From assembly GCA_036279015.1 (NCBI GenBank), contig DASUJY010000022.1:1-64000 (forward strand): a stretch of 64,000 bases of DNA. The letters run 5' to 3'. Source of the stretch: DATEOR01 sp036279015 (lineage in GTDB: Bacteria > Actinomycetota > Thermoleophilia > Gaiellales > Gaiellaceae). The position numbers and the translations under genes are program-made. Below, in pieces: positions 33,212 to 44,398 of this stretch (positions within the stretch are counted from its first letter, which is position 1; each line of letters opens with the position of its first letter). A model generated the notes under the pieces. The model had not been told where the DNA came from, did no database searches, and saw nothing but the letters and a program-made list of their open reading frames with translations.

Positions 33212-34083
33212 GGGCGACGGTCGCCCCGAGCTACCAGGAGATGATCGCTGCGCTCGAGCGCTACTGGGCCGACTACGGCTGCGTCCTCATGCAGCCCTAC
33301 CACACCGAGCTTGCCGCCGGGACGATGAATCCAGCCACCTTCCTGCGCTCGCTCGGGCCCGGCGAGTGGAAGACGGCATACGTCGAGCCCGTCATCCGCC
33401 CGACCGACGGGCGCTACGGCGAGAACCCGTTCCGCTTCCAGCATTACTTCCAGTACCAGGTGCTCCTGAAGCCCGCGCCTGAGGACGTCCTCGACCTCTA
33501 CTTCGCCTCGCTCGAGGCCGTCGGGATCGACACGCAAAAGCACGACGTGCGCCTCGTCGAGGACGACTGGGAGCAGCCGACCCTCGGCGCCTGGGGGCTC
33601 GGTTGGGAGGTCTGGTGCGACGGCATGGAGGTGACGCAGTTCACGTACTTCCAGCAGGTCGGCGGCCTGGAGGTCGAGCTCGTGCCCGCGGAGATCACGT
33701 ACGGCCTCGAGCGGCTCGCCATGTTCCTCCAGGGGAAGCGCACCGCCTTCGAGCTCGAGTGGGCCCCCGGCGTCACGTGGGGTGACGTCTACCGGGAGAG
33801 CGAGCGCCAGTGGTCCGTCTACAACTTCGAGGTCGCGCCGGTGGAGACGCTGACGCGCCGGTTCGCCGAGCACGAGGAGGAGTGCCGTAACCTCGTCGAG
33901 CGAGAGCTCCCGCTGCCTGCCTACGACCAGGTGCTGAAGTGCTCGCATACGTTCAACCTGCTCGACGCGCGCGGCGCCGTCTCGGTGACCGAGCGGGCGG
34001 CGTACATCGGGCGCGTGCGCACGCTCGCGCGGCGTGTGGCGCAGCTCTACGTGGAGGATCTCGTTGCCGAGCCTGCTCTTTGA
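33208..34083 (+). CDS. glyQ: Glycyl-tRNA synthetase alpha subunit
   Basis: Catalytic class II subunit of the alpha2beta2 GlyRS. The 291-aa protein has YQEMIAALERYWADYGCVLMQPY, AYVEPVIRPTDGRYGENP, RFQHYFQYQVLLKP and FTYFQQVGGLEVELVPAEITYGLERLA in consecutive blocks typical of GlyQ. It is full length. Most actinobacteria use the unrelated single-chain GlyRS, so the two-subunit form is informative about lineage. It overlaps glyS by 20 bp. Confidence 0.96.
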   Translation: MRATVAPSYQEMIAALERYWADYGCVLMQPYHTELAAGTMNPATFLRSLGPGEWKTAYVEPVIRPTDGRYGENPFRFQHYFQYQVLLKPAPEDVLDLYFASLEAVGIDTQKHDVRLVEDDWEQPTLGAWGLGWEVWCDGMEVTQFTYFQQVGGLEVELVPAEITYGLERLAMFLQGKRTAFELEWAPGVTWGDVYRESERQWSVYNFEVAPVETLTRRFAEHEEECRNLVERELPLPAYDQVLKCSHTFNLLDARGAVSVTERAAYIGRVRTLARRVAQLYVEDLVAEPAL

Positions 34084-35977
34084 GATCGGGTGCGAAGAGC
34101 TGCCGGCCTCCGCCTGCCTGGAGGCCGAGGCGCAGCTCCGCACCCTCTGGCCCCCGGACCTCGGCGCGGCGCGCGTCTTCGCCGGCCCGCGCCGGCTCGC
34201 GCTGCTCGTGGGCGACCTGCCGGAGCGGGAGGCGGACGAGTGGGTCCAGGGGCCGCCCGAGCACCTGCGCGACAAGGCCGCCGCGGGCTTCGCGAAGAAG
34301 CGCGGGGTGAAGATCGACGAGCTCGAGGTCCGCGACGGCTTCCTCGGCGTGGTCGTCCCAGGCCGGGCGCTCGCGGATGCGCTCCCCGAGCGGCTGAACG
34401 CGATCCTCCACGGGCTCACCTTCTCGAAGTCGATGCGCTGGGACGACTCCGGCCTGCGCTTCGCCCGGCCCGTGCGCTGGCTCTGCGCCAAGCTCGACGA
34501 GGAGACGGTGGCCGGCTTCGGCGGCTCCTCCTTCGGGCACCGGCAGACGCACGAAGAGGTGCCGGTGCCGCATGCGCGCGACTACGTCGACTCTCTGCGC
34601 GCGGCGAACGTAGAGCCGGACCAGGGTGAGCGGCTCGCCGCGATCAGAGCCGGTCTCGCGGAACTCGGCCTCGCAGAGCCGAACGAGCGGGTTCTCGCGG
34701 AGGTCGTTTACCTGGCCGAGTGGCCGACGGTGCTCGAGGGGAGCTTCGACGAGCGCTTCCTCTCGCTCCCGCGCCGGGTGGTCGAGACTGCGATGGAGTC
34801 GCATCAGCGCTACTTCCCGCTCGAGGGCAACCGCTTCGCGTTCGTGGCGAACGGCGGGGAGCCCGAGACCGTCGTCGCGGGCAACGAGCGGGTGCTCGAG
34901 GGACGGCTCGAGGACGCCTCCTTCACGTTCGAGCGCGACGCCGCCAAGGGGATCGAGCGGCTTGCGGAGGAGGCGGCCCGCATCACCTTCGTCGCCGGCG
35001 CCGGCAGCTTCCGCGACAAGGTCGCGCGGCTCGGGGCCCTCGTCGAGGCCCTTGGAGGCGGGGAGCCCTCCCGGGAGGCCGCACGGCTCGCGAAGGCCGA
35101 CCAGGCGGCCGAGCTCGTGCGTGAGTTTCCCGACCTCGAGGGGCACATCGGCGCGGAGTACGCGCGGCTGGCCGGGTTTCCCGAGGCGGTCTGCGCCGCG
35201 ATCGACGAGCAGTACCTCCCCGATTCGGCTGGCGGGCCGCTGCCTGAGACCGAGGCGGGCCGCCTCCTCGCGGCCGCCGACAAGATCGACAACCTCACTG
35301 TTGCCTTCTCGCTGGGGCAGAGGCCGACAGGCTCGCGCGATCCCTACGGCCTGCGCCGGGCGGCGATCGGGCTCTGCCGGCTCGCCCTCGAAGCCAAGCT
35401 CGAGATCGACCTCGGCGCGCTCGTCTCGCGGGCGCACGCGCTCCTCGTCGAGCAGGCCGCTGAGCTCCGGGATGATCCTGCCGACGCGGTCGACTTCGTC
35501 GAGGAGCGCCTCGAAGGGATGCTCGACGTGCCGGTCGAGTTCGTCCGGGCGGCGCGGGCGGGCGGCGTGAGCGAGCTCGGCGCCGTCGCCCGCCTCGCCG
35601 AAACGCTGGCCGCGGCCGCCGAGGGCGACGAGTTCGAGCGTGCCTTCGTCGCCTACGACCGGGCGAACCGCCTGGCCGGGAAGTCGGACGGCGCGGCTGG
35701 GGAGTTCGATCCCAAGCTCGCCACCGACGAGGCCGAGCTCGCGCTCGTCGAGTCGCTCGCAAGCGCCTCCCCGAAGATCTCCGCCGCCGTCGAGGCTCGC
35801 GAGTTCGGGTCGGCCATCGCCGCCGCGGCCGAGCTTCGTGCTCCGGTCGATCGCTTCTTCGACGAGGTCCTCGTGATGGCCGACGACGCACAGGTGCGGG
35901 CGAACCGGCTGCGGCTCCTGCTCGACGTGCGCGACGCGGTCGGCGCGCTCGGCGATCTCTCCCAGATCCCGCGGTGA
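34064..35977 (+). CDS. glyS: Glycyl-tRNA synthetase beta subunit
   Basis: Binds tRNA-Gly and completes the alpha2beta2 enzyme. The 637-aa protein begins LLFEIGCEELPASACLEAE and contains FSKSMRWDDSGLRFARPVRWL, VETAMESHQRYFPLEG, and the HD-like GEPSREAARLAKADQAAELVREFPDLEG and ADKIDNL region. The C-terminal anticodon-binding domain has NRLAGKSDG and DRFFDEVLVMADD. It is slightly shorter than E. coli GlyS. The TTG start lies inside glyQ and fits conserved sequence from residue 2. It overlaps the next gene by 4 bp. Confidence 0.95.
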   Translation: MPSLLFEIGCEELPASACLEAEAQLRTLWPPDLGAARVFAGPRRLALLVGDLPEREADEWVQGPPEHLRDKAAAGFAKKRGVKIDELEVRDGFLGVVVPGRALADALPERLNAILHGLTFSKSMRWDDSGLRFARPVRWLCAKLDEETVAGFGGSSFGHRQTHEEVPVPHARDYVDSLRAANVEPDQGERLAAIRAGLAELGLAEPNERVLAEVVYLAEWPTVLEGSFDERFLSLPRRVVETAMESHQRYFPLEGNRFAFVANGGEPETVVAGNERVLEGRLEDASFTFERDAAKGIERLAEEAARITFVAGAGSFRDKVARLGALVEALGGGEPSREAARLAKADQAAELVREFPDLEGHIGAEYARLAGFPEAVCAAIDEQYLPDSAGGPLPETEAGRLLAAADKIDNLTVAFSLGQRPTGSRDPYGLRRAAIGLCRLALEAKLEIDLGALVSRAHALLVEQAAELRDDPADAVDFVEERLEGMLDVPVEFVRAARAGGVSELGAVARLAETLAAAAEGDEFERAFVAYDRANRLAGKSDGAAGEFDPKLATDEAELALVESLASASPKISAAVEAREFGSAIAAAAELRAPVDRFFDEVLVMADDAQVRANRLRLLLDVRDAVGALGDLSQIPR

Positions 35978-36801
35978 GCGAGCCGGTCGAGATCCACGTC
36001 ATCTCGGACTCGACGGGGGAGACCGCGGCGCGGTTCGCCGAGGCGGTCGAGCGCCAGTTCCCCGAGGAGGAGTTCGAGGTCGTCCGCCATCCGCGCATCA
36101 CGAGCGTCGACGACGTCCAGCTCGCGGCCATGCGGGCGCGCGGGCGGCGTGCCGTGCTCATGTACACGCTCGTCGAACGCGAGCTCCGCGAGGCGATGCG
36201 GACGCTCTGCCGCCGCTACAAGCTTCACTACTGCGACTTGCTCGGCCATCCGATCGACGCTGTCGCCCGCGTCTCCGGCCAGCCCGCCACGATGACGCCC
36301 GGCGCCCGGCCGGTGCTCGATTCGAGCTACTTCAAGCGGATGGCGGCGATCGAGTTCGCAGTCCGCTACGACGACGGGCTCGGCGCTTCCGGCCTCCACG
36401 ACGCCGACATCGTGCTCGTCGGGGTCTCCCGCAGCTCGAAGACCCCGCTCTCCATCTATCTCGGCTACCTCGGCTACAAGACGGCGAACGTCCCGATCGT
36501 GCCGGGTGTCGAGCCGCCCAGGGAGCTAACCGAGCTCGACCCGAGCAAGATCGTCGGCCTCACGATCGACGCCGAGAATCTCGCCGCGATCCGCAGCGAG
36601 CGCGCCCGTGGCATGGCTGGAGCGCGCCGCCGCTACGCCGACCTGGCCGAGATCTACGCGGAGCTCGAGCGCGCGGACGAGATCCACCGGCGCCTCGGCT
36701 GCCCGGTGATCGAGGTCTCCAACCTGGCGATCGAGGAAACCGCGCGCCGCATCATCAGGATCGTCGAGGAGCGGCGTCTCGAACGGACGGCGCGCGCGTG
36801 A
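35974..36801 (+). CDS. Pyruvate,phosphate dikinase regulatory protein (bifunctional kinase/phosphorylase)
   Basis: DUF299 enzyme that inactivates PPDK by ADP-dependent phosphorylation of a threonine near the catalytic histidine and reactivates it by phosphorolysis. The 275-aa protein has HVISDSTGETAARFAEAV at the N-terminus and the P-loop-like GVSRSSKTPLSIYLGYLG near residue 150. GLTIDAENLAAIRSERARGM and the final EVSNLAIEETARRI complete it. The presumed target gene ppdK lies about 500 bp downstream. The GTG start overlaps glyS. Confidence 0.92.
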   Translation: MSEPVEIHVISDSTGETAARFAEAVERQFPEEEFEVVRHPRITSVDDVQLAAMRARGRRAVLMYTLVERELREAMRTLCRRYKLHYCDLLGHPIDAVARVSGQPATMTPGARPVLDSSYFKRMAAIEFAVRYDDGLGASGLHDADIVLVGVSRSSKTPLSIYLGYLGYKTANVPIVPGVEPPRELTELDPSKIVGLTIDAENLAAIRSERARGMAGARRRYADLAEIYAELERADEIHRRLGCPVIEVSNLAIEETARRIIRIVEERRLERTARA

Positions 36802-36965
36802 CCGCCAAGGGGAGGGTCCCGCTCTACTACTGGCCGTTCTGGATGGTGCTGCTGGCCCTCGGCCTCTTCGTCTTCTACGTCCTCTTCACGCCGGTCTGGA
36901 TGGGCATCCGGCTCGTCTCCTGGCTTGCGGAGCGCCGGAGCGCGAGGGAGCCAAGAGGCGCTTAA
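36798..36965 (+). CDS. Small single-pass membrane protein coupled to the PPDK regulator
   Basis: A 55-aa frame starting with GTG inside the stop of the regulator gene (GTGA). It reads TAKGRVPLYYWPFWMV, then one hydrophobic segment (about residues 12-35) and a basic tail rich in arginine. No family is recognised. The coupled start, hydrophobic core and positive-inside tail support a real gene. It ends just before a strong hairpin. Confidence 0.55.
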   Translation: MTAKGRVPLYYWPFWMVLLALGLFVFYVLFTPVWMGIRLVSWLAERRSAREPRGA

Positions 36966-37000
36966 AAAGGAGAGGCGGCCGTGGTGCCGAGCCGCCTCCT
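36964..37000 (-). terminator. Hairpin with U-tract in the minus-strand direction
   Basis: GAGGCGGC and GCCGCCTC form an 8-bp GC stem with a loop of about 11 nt. On the minus strand it is followed by CCTTTTTAAG, the form of an intrinsic terminator for leftward transcription. In the plus direction the stem has no U-tract but could still end the glyS-regulator transcript. Confidence 0.5.
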
Positions 37001-37113
37001 CTCGGGCCGAGACGTAGACTGCGGCGCCCCACGTCTAATCGAGCCCGGTACAGGGACCATGGCGCACCCCGGCCCATCGCGCCATGACCGAATGGGGTAA
37101 TCGCGGCGAGGGT

Positions 37114-37212
37114 CTAGAGGCCGCTCGAATGCCCGTCGAAGAAGCCCGCGGCGACCAGCGCGCAAGCTGCGAGGACGAGCTGGAGGAGCAAGAGCAGAGG
37201 AGCTTTTCGCAC
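37114..37212 (-). CDS. Possible 32-aa membrane microprotein
   Basis: A minus-strand frame starting with GTG: M-R-K-A-P, then a leucine/alanine-rich hydrophobic stretch (residues 5-24) and GFFDGHSSGL at the end. It faces the leftward terminator hairpin at 36964-37000, which would otherwise lack a leftward gene. No promoter is convincing. It lies in the 323-bp gap 36966-37288, which has no other gene. Could be chance. Confidence 0.3.
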   Translation of the reverse strand: MRKAPLLLLLQLVLAACALVAAGFFDGHSSGL

Positions 37213-37288
37213 GGCAGGAGTGTGGCGGGGGCGCCTGCGCACGTCAAGATGGCCGGATCAGGCATGCCGATGTGCGCAACGTGGAAAA

Positions 37289-39901
<2,613 letters not shown>

Positions 39902-39905
39902 CGAC

Positions 39906-40856
39906 CTAGCCCGCCAGCTGGAGGATGTACTTCTTGTAGGCGGCGCGCGACTTCGGCTTCCCGCCGAGGTCGAAGATCGAGCTCCGCATGCTGCGGTAGT
40001 AGACGATCGCCTCGACGCGGGGGTGGCTCTTCACGAAGCCGGCCATCTTCCGGACGAAGTCCGGGTGGTCGATGCCGCCGCCGAGCCCCCATTCCCCGAT
40101 CGCGTACGGCTTGCCCGGATGGGAGCGATAGAGATCGAGGTTCGCCTCCCACTCGACGCCGCGGCCGAAGTCGTACAGGTCGTTGGCGACGACGTCGACG
40201 TACTTGTTGCCGGGGTAGTACGAGTTCGCTCTGTTCCCCTTCAGGTCGGGGCTGCCGAATCCCTGCGGGTTCCAGACGACGCGGACGTCGTTGACGGGCA
40301 GAGCCTTGTCCCGCCGGAGCTTGGGCATGCCGGACGCCGTCAGCCTGGTGTTGATCTGGCCGATCGGGCCGCCGTGCATGATCAGGTACGTGCGCCGAAA
40401 TGCCTTGCGGAAGTTCTTCGTCGAGTGCGCGCTGCCGCGGTAGGAGCCGCTCGAGTTGTAGGCGCAGTAGGGATTCCAGTGGCCGTTCATCTCGGCGTAG
40501 GGCCGGATGTAGGCCTCGCCGCCGAACCGGGCCGCCGCCCTCGCGATCGAGATGAGGACGCGGTCGCCCTTGCCGCGGGCGATCCCCTTCGGGGTGATGG
40601 CCTCACGCCCCGAGGCGTTGACGGTGCCGAAGGCGACCATGGGGATCGGCTTCGCCTCCGTGAAGATCTTGTCCAGGTAGCTGCCCCGGTGGACGCCCCA
40701 GGAGATGAAGTCCAGGTTGACCGCGGTCGACTGGCCGGTCTGATCCTTGAAGCGCGACTTCGAGCCCTCGACTCCGAGACGCACCGACGCGCCGGCCTGG
40801 GCCGCGGTAAGCGCCGCGAGGGCCGCGACGGCTGCGAGCAGGAGGCTGCGCCGCAT
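39906..40856 (-). CDS. Secreted GH26-like glycoside hydrolase
   Basis: A 316-aa protein with a signal peptide (MRRSLLLAAVAALAAL, probable cleavage after AQAGA). The mature part has a TIM-barrel pattern. RPYAEMNGHWNPY matches the GH26 acid/base region (R-P-x-x-E-M-N-G), and YAIGEWGLGGG is the probable nucleophile strand. GH26 enzymes are mostly beta-mannanases. The substrate here is unverified. It is convergent with ppdK, with 4 bp between them. The ATG at 40856 is chosen because it starts the signal peptide. Confidence 0.8.
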   Translation of the reverse strand: MRRSLLLAAVAALAALTAAQAGASVRLGVEGSKSRFKDQTGQSTAVNLDFISWGVHRGSYLDKIFTEAKPIPMVAFGTVNASGREAITPKGIARGKGDRVLISIARAAARFGGEAYIRPYAEMNGHWNPYCAYNSSGSYRGSAHSTKNFRKAFRRTYLIMHGGPIGQINTRLTASGMPKLRRDKALPVNDVRVVWNPQGFGSPDLKGNRANSYYPGNKYVDVVANDLYDFGRGVEWEANLDLYRSHPGKPYAIGEWGLGGGIDHPDFVRKMAGFVKSHPRVEAIVYYRSMRSSIFDLGGKPKSRAAYKKYILQLAG

Positions 40857-40911
40857 GTGACCTCTATCGGCGCGCCTCGCCGTCCCTCCTTCCCCTATTC
40901 GAGCCAAACGG

Positions 40912-41949
40912 CTAGGGCACGGGCGCCGGGTCGTAGCGCGCGCGGACGTCGTCCACGAAGGCGGCGAGCTGCTCGGCGAGCTCGGCGTCCTCGACCTCGA
41001 GCACGTTCTCGGCGTTCTCCTCGCCCGAGTGCGAGAGGTTGTAGCTCCCCGTGAAGAGGTAGTCGTCGGCGACGACCACCTTCGCGTGCATGAAGTCGTG
41101 CACGTCCCCCTGCCCGTAGGGCATCGAGTTCTTGCCGCTCCAGGGCGCCTGTGTGAAGACCCGCTTGATCGCCGGCATCTTCCACTCCGAGTTCCCGTTC
41201 AGCTGCCACTGGTGGTAGACGCCCTTCATCTGCGTCGCGTCGACGACTCCCGCGATGTCGACCTTGCCGTCCGAGACCGCCTCCGCGAGCGCGCCGAGGA
41301 TCGGGCCCGACGTGAGGACCGGTGAGCCGATGCGGATGCGTCTGTGCGAGCGCCCGATCCTGTGCGCGATCCGGGTGGCGAGGGCCTCGCCGTGGCCGGG
41401 GGAGAACCAGGCGCGCACGCGCGCATCGCCGACGCGCACGGGGTTCGGCTCGACGAAGCCGCTCTGCTCGACGTCTCCGGTCGTCCAGAGCTGCTCGAAG
41501 TCGGCCGTGTAGCGCTCCGCGACCTCCGGCGAGCGGACGATCGCGATCACGTTCTCCTCGCGGCTCCAGGAGTCGTCGGTCCAGTTGGTCGAGCCGGTCC
41601 AGACGGCCTCGCCGTCGCGGACGACGTACTTGTGGTGCATGAGGTCGGGCACCCCGAGGATGCGCTTCGTGGGGACGTCGAGCTCGTCGACGAGGTTCGG
41701 GTCGGAGCGGGGAGGCGGCGGCTCCGGGATCGGCTTCTCGTGGTCGACGTTGAACGCGAGGCGGACCTCGACGCCGCGCCGCTTCGCCTCGAGAAGCGTG
41801 CTCGCGACGAGCTTCGCGGTGTCCTGCTCGAGATCGAAGTCGTAGAGCGCGAGGTCGAGCGTCTTCCGCGCCTCGGAGAGGAAGCCCGCCACCAACTCGG
41901 CGATCTCGAGCGCGCTCTGACCGCCGTCCGTGAGCGTGCGAAGCTCGAT
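40912..41949 (-). CDS. Phospholipase D-like (HKD) protein
   Basis: About 345 aa with two HKD motifs: HHKYVVRDGEAVWTGSTNWT near one third and HAKVVVADDYLFTGSYNLS near the C-terminus. Each has histidine, lysine and a downstream acidic residue, the signature of PLD superfamily phosphodiesterases or nucleases. No signal peptide. Coding similarity runs upstream to IELRTLTDGGQSALEIAE, right behind the rhomboid stop, but no ATG, GTG or TTG is available there. The nearest canonical codons (41892/41895) truncate the domain. The limit given starts at an ATC just after that stop and is uncertain. Confidence 0.78.
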   Translation of the reverse strand: MELRTLTDGGQSALEIAELVAGFLSEARKTLDLALYDFDLEQDTAKLVASTLLEAKRRGVEVRLAFNVDHEKPIPEPPPPRSDPNLVDELDVPTKRILGVPDLMHHKYVVRDGEAVWTGSTNWTDDSWSREENVIAIVRSPEVAERYTADFEQLWTTGDVEQSGFVEPNPVRVGDARVRAWFSPGHGEALATRIAHRIGRSHRRIRIGSPVLTSGPILGALAEAVSDGKVDIAGVVDATQMKGVYHQWQLNGNSEWKMPAIKRVFTQAPWSGKNSMPYGQGDVHDFMHAKVVVADDYLFTGSYNLSHSGEENAENVLEVEDAELAEQLAAFVDDVRARYDPAPVP

Positions 41950-41950
41950 G

Positions 41951-42814
41951 TCAGGCGTAGCCGCGCACCTTGAAGTAGGCGATCGCGATGCTGCCGACGG
42001 CGATCGCGAGGATGCTCGCGGCGGTGAGCACGTCGAAGCGGCTGTAGACCGCATGCCCGCGACCGAAGCGTGAGAAGGCGAGGACGCAGAGAGCGCCGCC
42101 GACGAGGCCGCCGACGTGGCCGCCGATCGAGACGTTGTTCAGCGTGAAGGAGAGCGCGAGGTTCAGGATGACGATGATGAGCGCCGAGCCGCCGAAGACG
42201 TTGATGCGGCTCCGCTCGAGGACGAGGCCGGCGCCGAGGATCCCGAAGACGGCCCCCGAGGCGCCGATCGTCGGTACCTCGGGGCTGACGAGCAGCGCGC
42301 CCGCGGAGCCGGCCAGTATCGACACGACGTAGACGGCGAAGAAGCGTCCGCGGCCCAGCAGGACCTCGAGCGGCCTCCCGAACCACCAGAGCATCAGCAT
42401 GTTGAAGAAGATGTGGAGGATGCTGCCGTGCAGGAAGGCGGCGGTGACCAGGCGCCACCAGTCACCCTGCGCGACGAGCGGCCCGTAGAGGGCACCGTCC
42501 TGGAAAAGCTCGCCGAAGGGGTTCGTGAGGCTGCCCGACTGCACCACCTGGGCGAGGAAGACGATGACGTTCGCGGCCAGGAAGAACTTCGTGACGAGGA
42601 AGTCGGTGCCAGTGCCCGCGAAGGAGCGCGCCCGCACGGTCGCGCGCTTCGGCCCGCTCGGTTGGCCGGCGCACTCGGGGCACTTGATCCCGACCGGCGC
42701 GAACACCATGCACTCTGGGCAGATCGGCCGGCCGCAGTTCGAGCACGTGACGGCCGTCTCGTTCCGCGGATGGCGGTAACAGACCATCGTCTGCGTCTGT
42801 TCGGGCGCGGCCAT
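41951..42814 (-). CDS. Rhomboid family intramembrane serine protease with N-terminal zinc ribbon
   Basis: A 287-aa protein. Residues 10-50 form a B-box-like cysteine/histidine zinc ribbon (CYRHP, CSNCGRPICPECM, CPECAG). Six or seven membrane segments follow from residue 75. The catalytic serine is in TIGASGAVFGILGAG and the catalytic histidine in VSIGGHVGGLVGG. HGSILHIFFNMLMLWWFG is the family loop-1/TM2 region. Such proteins cleave membrane-spanning helices. The substrate is unknown. It is followed without a gap by the PLD-like gene. Confidence 0.92.
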   Translation of the reverse strand: MAAPEQTQTMVCYRHPRNETAVTCSNCGRPICPECMVFAPVGIKCPECAGQPSGPKRATVRARSFAGTGTDFLVTKFFLAANVIVFLAQVVQSGSLTNPFGELFQDGALYGPLVAQGDWWRLVTAAFLHGSILHIFFNMLMLWWFGRPLEVLLGRGRFFAVYVVSILAGSAGALLVSPEVPTIGASGAVFGILGAGLVLERSRINVFGGSALIIVILNLALSFTLNNVSIGGHVGGLVGGALCVLAFSRFGRGHAVYSRFDVLTAASILAIAVGSIAIAYFKVRGYA

Positions 42815-42822
42815 CGGAAGTC

Positions 42823-42828
42823 ATCGTA
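42823..42828 (-). promoter_or_regulatory. -10 box of the rhomboid gene (TACGAT on the minus strand)
   Basis: TACGAT ends 8 nt before the ATG whose first base is 42814. Confidence 0.45.
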
Positions 42829-42845
42829 ACCGGACGCCTACCGGG

Positions 42846-42851
42846 TAACGT
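42846..42851 (+). promoter_or_regulatory. -10 box of comB (TAACGT)
   Basis: TAACGT ends 7 nt before the comB GTG at 42859, divergent from the rhomboid promoter. Confidence 0.45.
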
Positions 42852-42858
42852 CCGGCCG

Positions 42859-43548
42859 GTGCGCGTCCACGTCGCCTTTACACCCGGGGAGGCGGCGCGC
42901 GTTCCCACGGGGATCGTGGTCGACGTCCTCCGCGCCACGTCGACGATCGCGCAGGCGCTCGAGACGGCCGTCGAGGCGGTGTACTGCTGCGCCGAGGTGG
43001 AGGAGGCGCGCTCGCTCCGCGACGAGCTCGGGGACGCCGTGCTCGCGGGCGAGCGGCGCGGCGGCAACATCCCCGGCTTCAACTTCGGCAACTCGCCGCG
43101 GGAGTTCCTGGAGCCGCGCGGCGAGGCGCTCGTCCTCACGACGACGAACGGGACGCGTGCGATCGTCGCCGCGGCCGCGGCCTGTGACGCCGTCCTCGCC
43201 GGGAGCCTTCTGAACCTCGCCGCGGTGGCCGCGGCGGCCCGCGAGCGTGGGGAGGACGTCGAGATCGTCTGCGCGGGCGTCCAGGGCCACCGGAGCGAGG
43301 ACGACGCCTACTGCGCCGGGCGCATCGTCGAGCTGCTCGGAGGCGAACACACTCCCGCGGCGGAGGAGGCGGTGCGGCTGGCCGGCTCGTTTGCGAACGC
43401 CGAGGAGGCGTTCCGGGCGGCGCGGCTCGTCGGCGAGACGATCTCGGAGGAAGACCTCCTCTGGTGTGCGCGCGAGAGCACCACGGCGGCCGTCCCGCGT
43501 TTCGCCGGGATGCGCGGCCCCGCTGCGCGGCTCGTCAGCCGGCCCTGA
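42859..43548 (+). CDS. comB: 2-phosphosulfolactate phosphatase-like protein (ComB family)
   Basis: ComB removes phosphate from 2-phosphosulfolactate in coenzyme M biosynthesis. Many bacteria without coenzyme M carry homologues of unclear role. The 229-aa protein has VVDVLRATSTIAQALE, LAGERRGGNIPGFNFGNSP, LTTTNGTRAI and GAVQGH-like CAGVQGHRSEDDAYCAG. No other coenzyme M genes are nearby, so the physiological substrate is open. Its last 14 bp overlap the convergent VOC gene. Confidence 0.85.
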   Translation: MRVHVAFTPGEAARVPTGIVVDVLRATSTIAQALETAVEAVYCCAEVEEARSLRDELGDAVLAGERRGGNIPGFNFGNSPREFLEPRGEALVLTTTNGTRAIVAAAAACDAVLAGSLLNLAAVAAAARERGEDVEIVCAGVQGHRSEDDAYCAGRIVELLGGEHTPAAEEAVRLAGSFANAEEAFRAARLVGETISEEDLLWCARESTTAAVPRFAGMRGPAARLVSRP

Positions 43549-44398
43549 AGAGGAGCGCGTTCCCCGAAGGGTCGCGCAGGAGAAGCCCGCCGCCGGCCTC
43601 CGCGACCGCGACTCCGGCTTGCGCGGCCCGCGCGCGCACGGCGTCGAGCTCGGCCTGGCCCGTGAGTAGGACGGTGAAGTGCCGCAGGCCGACCGCGTCC
43701 TCCGGTGCAGGCGGGACGCCCGCGCCTCTCCACGTGTTGAAGCCGACGTGATGGTGGTAGCCGCCGGCGGCGACGAAGACGGCGCTCGGGAGCGTCGTCA
43801 TGACGTCGAAGCCGACGACGTCGTGGTAGAAGCGAAGCGCCGCCTCGAGGTCTCCCACGTGCAGGTGGACGTGACCGATCGCCGTCTCGGGGTCGACCGA
43901 GGGACGTGGCTCCTCGCCGGCAGCGAGCTCGAGGAGCGCCCGGAGGTCGAGCGGATCGGGCCCGCCGCTCATCGAGGAGAGATCGGGCCACGCCTCCTGT
44001 GGCCGGTCGGAGGCGAGCTCGATGCCGTTCCCGTCCGGGTCGGGCAGGTAGATCGCCTCCGAGATGCCGTGATCCGAGGCGCCGTCGATCGGCGTTCGCG
44101 CGGCGGCGAGCCGGGCGGCCGCGCGCGCGAGCTCGAGCCGCGAAGGGTGGAGGATCGCGAAGTGGTAGAGGCCTGCGTGCCGGCCGGCCGGGCGTGCTTC
44201 GGGCTCCTCGACGAGGACGAGGAGATCCTCGCCGCCCGCGCCGAGGGCCGCCGTGCCGCCTTCGCGGCGACGGAGCCTGAGGCCGATCGCCTCCTCGTAG
44301 AACGGCACGGAGCGGTCGAGGTCGGTCACGGTCAGCTCCACGGGGCCCATGCGGGTTCCGGGAGCGAGCCGGATGGTCTCGGGGGCGACCTGCGTCAT
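43535..44398 (-). CDS. Two-module VOC dioxygenase, CatE-like
   Basis: A 287-aa protein with tandem VOC modules: GPVELTVTDLDRSVPFYEEA in the first and GHVHLHVGDLEAALRFYHDV in the second. The 2-His-1-Glu metal site is visible in the second half (GHVHLHV, YHHHVGFNTW) with SGNALLF at the end. This matches CatE-like extradiol catechol 2,3-dioxygenases. It is the last gene of a leftward four-gene run with a second ring-cleaving dioxygenase and a flavin reductase. Its start overlaps the stop of the upstream gene (ATGA). Confidence 0.85.
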   Translation of the reverse strand: MTQVAPETIRLAPGTRMGPVELTVTDLDRSVPFYEEAIGLRLRRREGGTAALGAGGEDLLVLVEEPEARPAGRHAGLYHFAILHPSRLELARAAARLAAARTPIDGASDHGISEAIYLPDPDGNGIELASDRPQEAWPDLSSMSGGPDPLDLRALLELAAGEEPRPSVDPETAIGHVHLHVGDLEAALRFYHDVVGFDVMTTLPSAVFVAAGGYHHHVGFNTWRGAGVPPAPEDAVGLRHFTVLLTGQAELDAVRARAAQAGVAVAEAGGGLLLRDPSGNALLFRAG

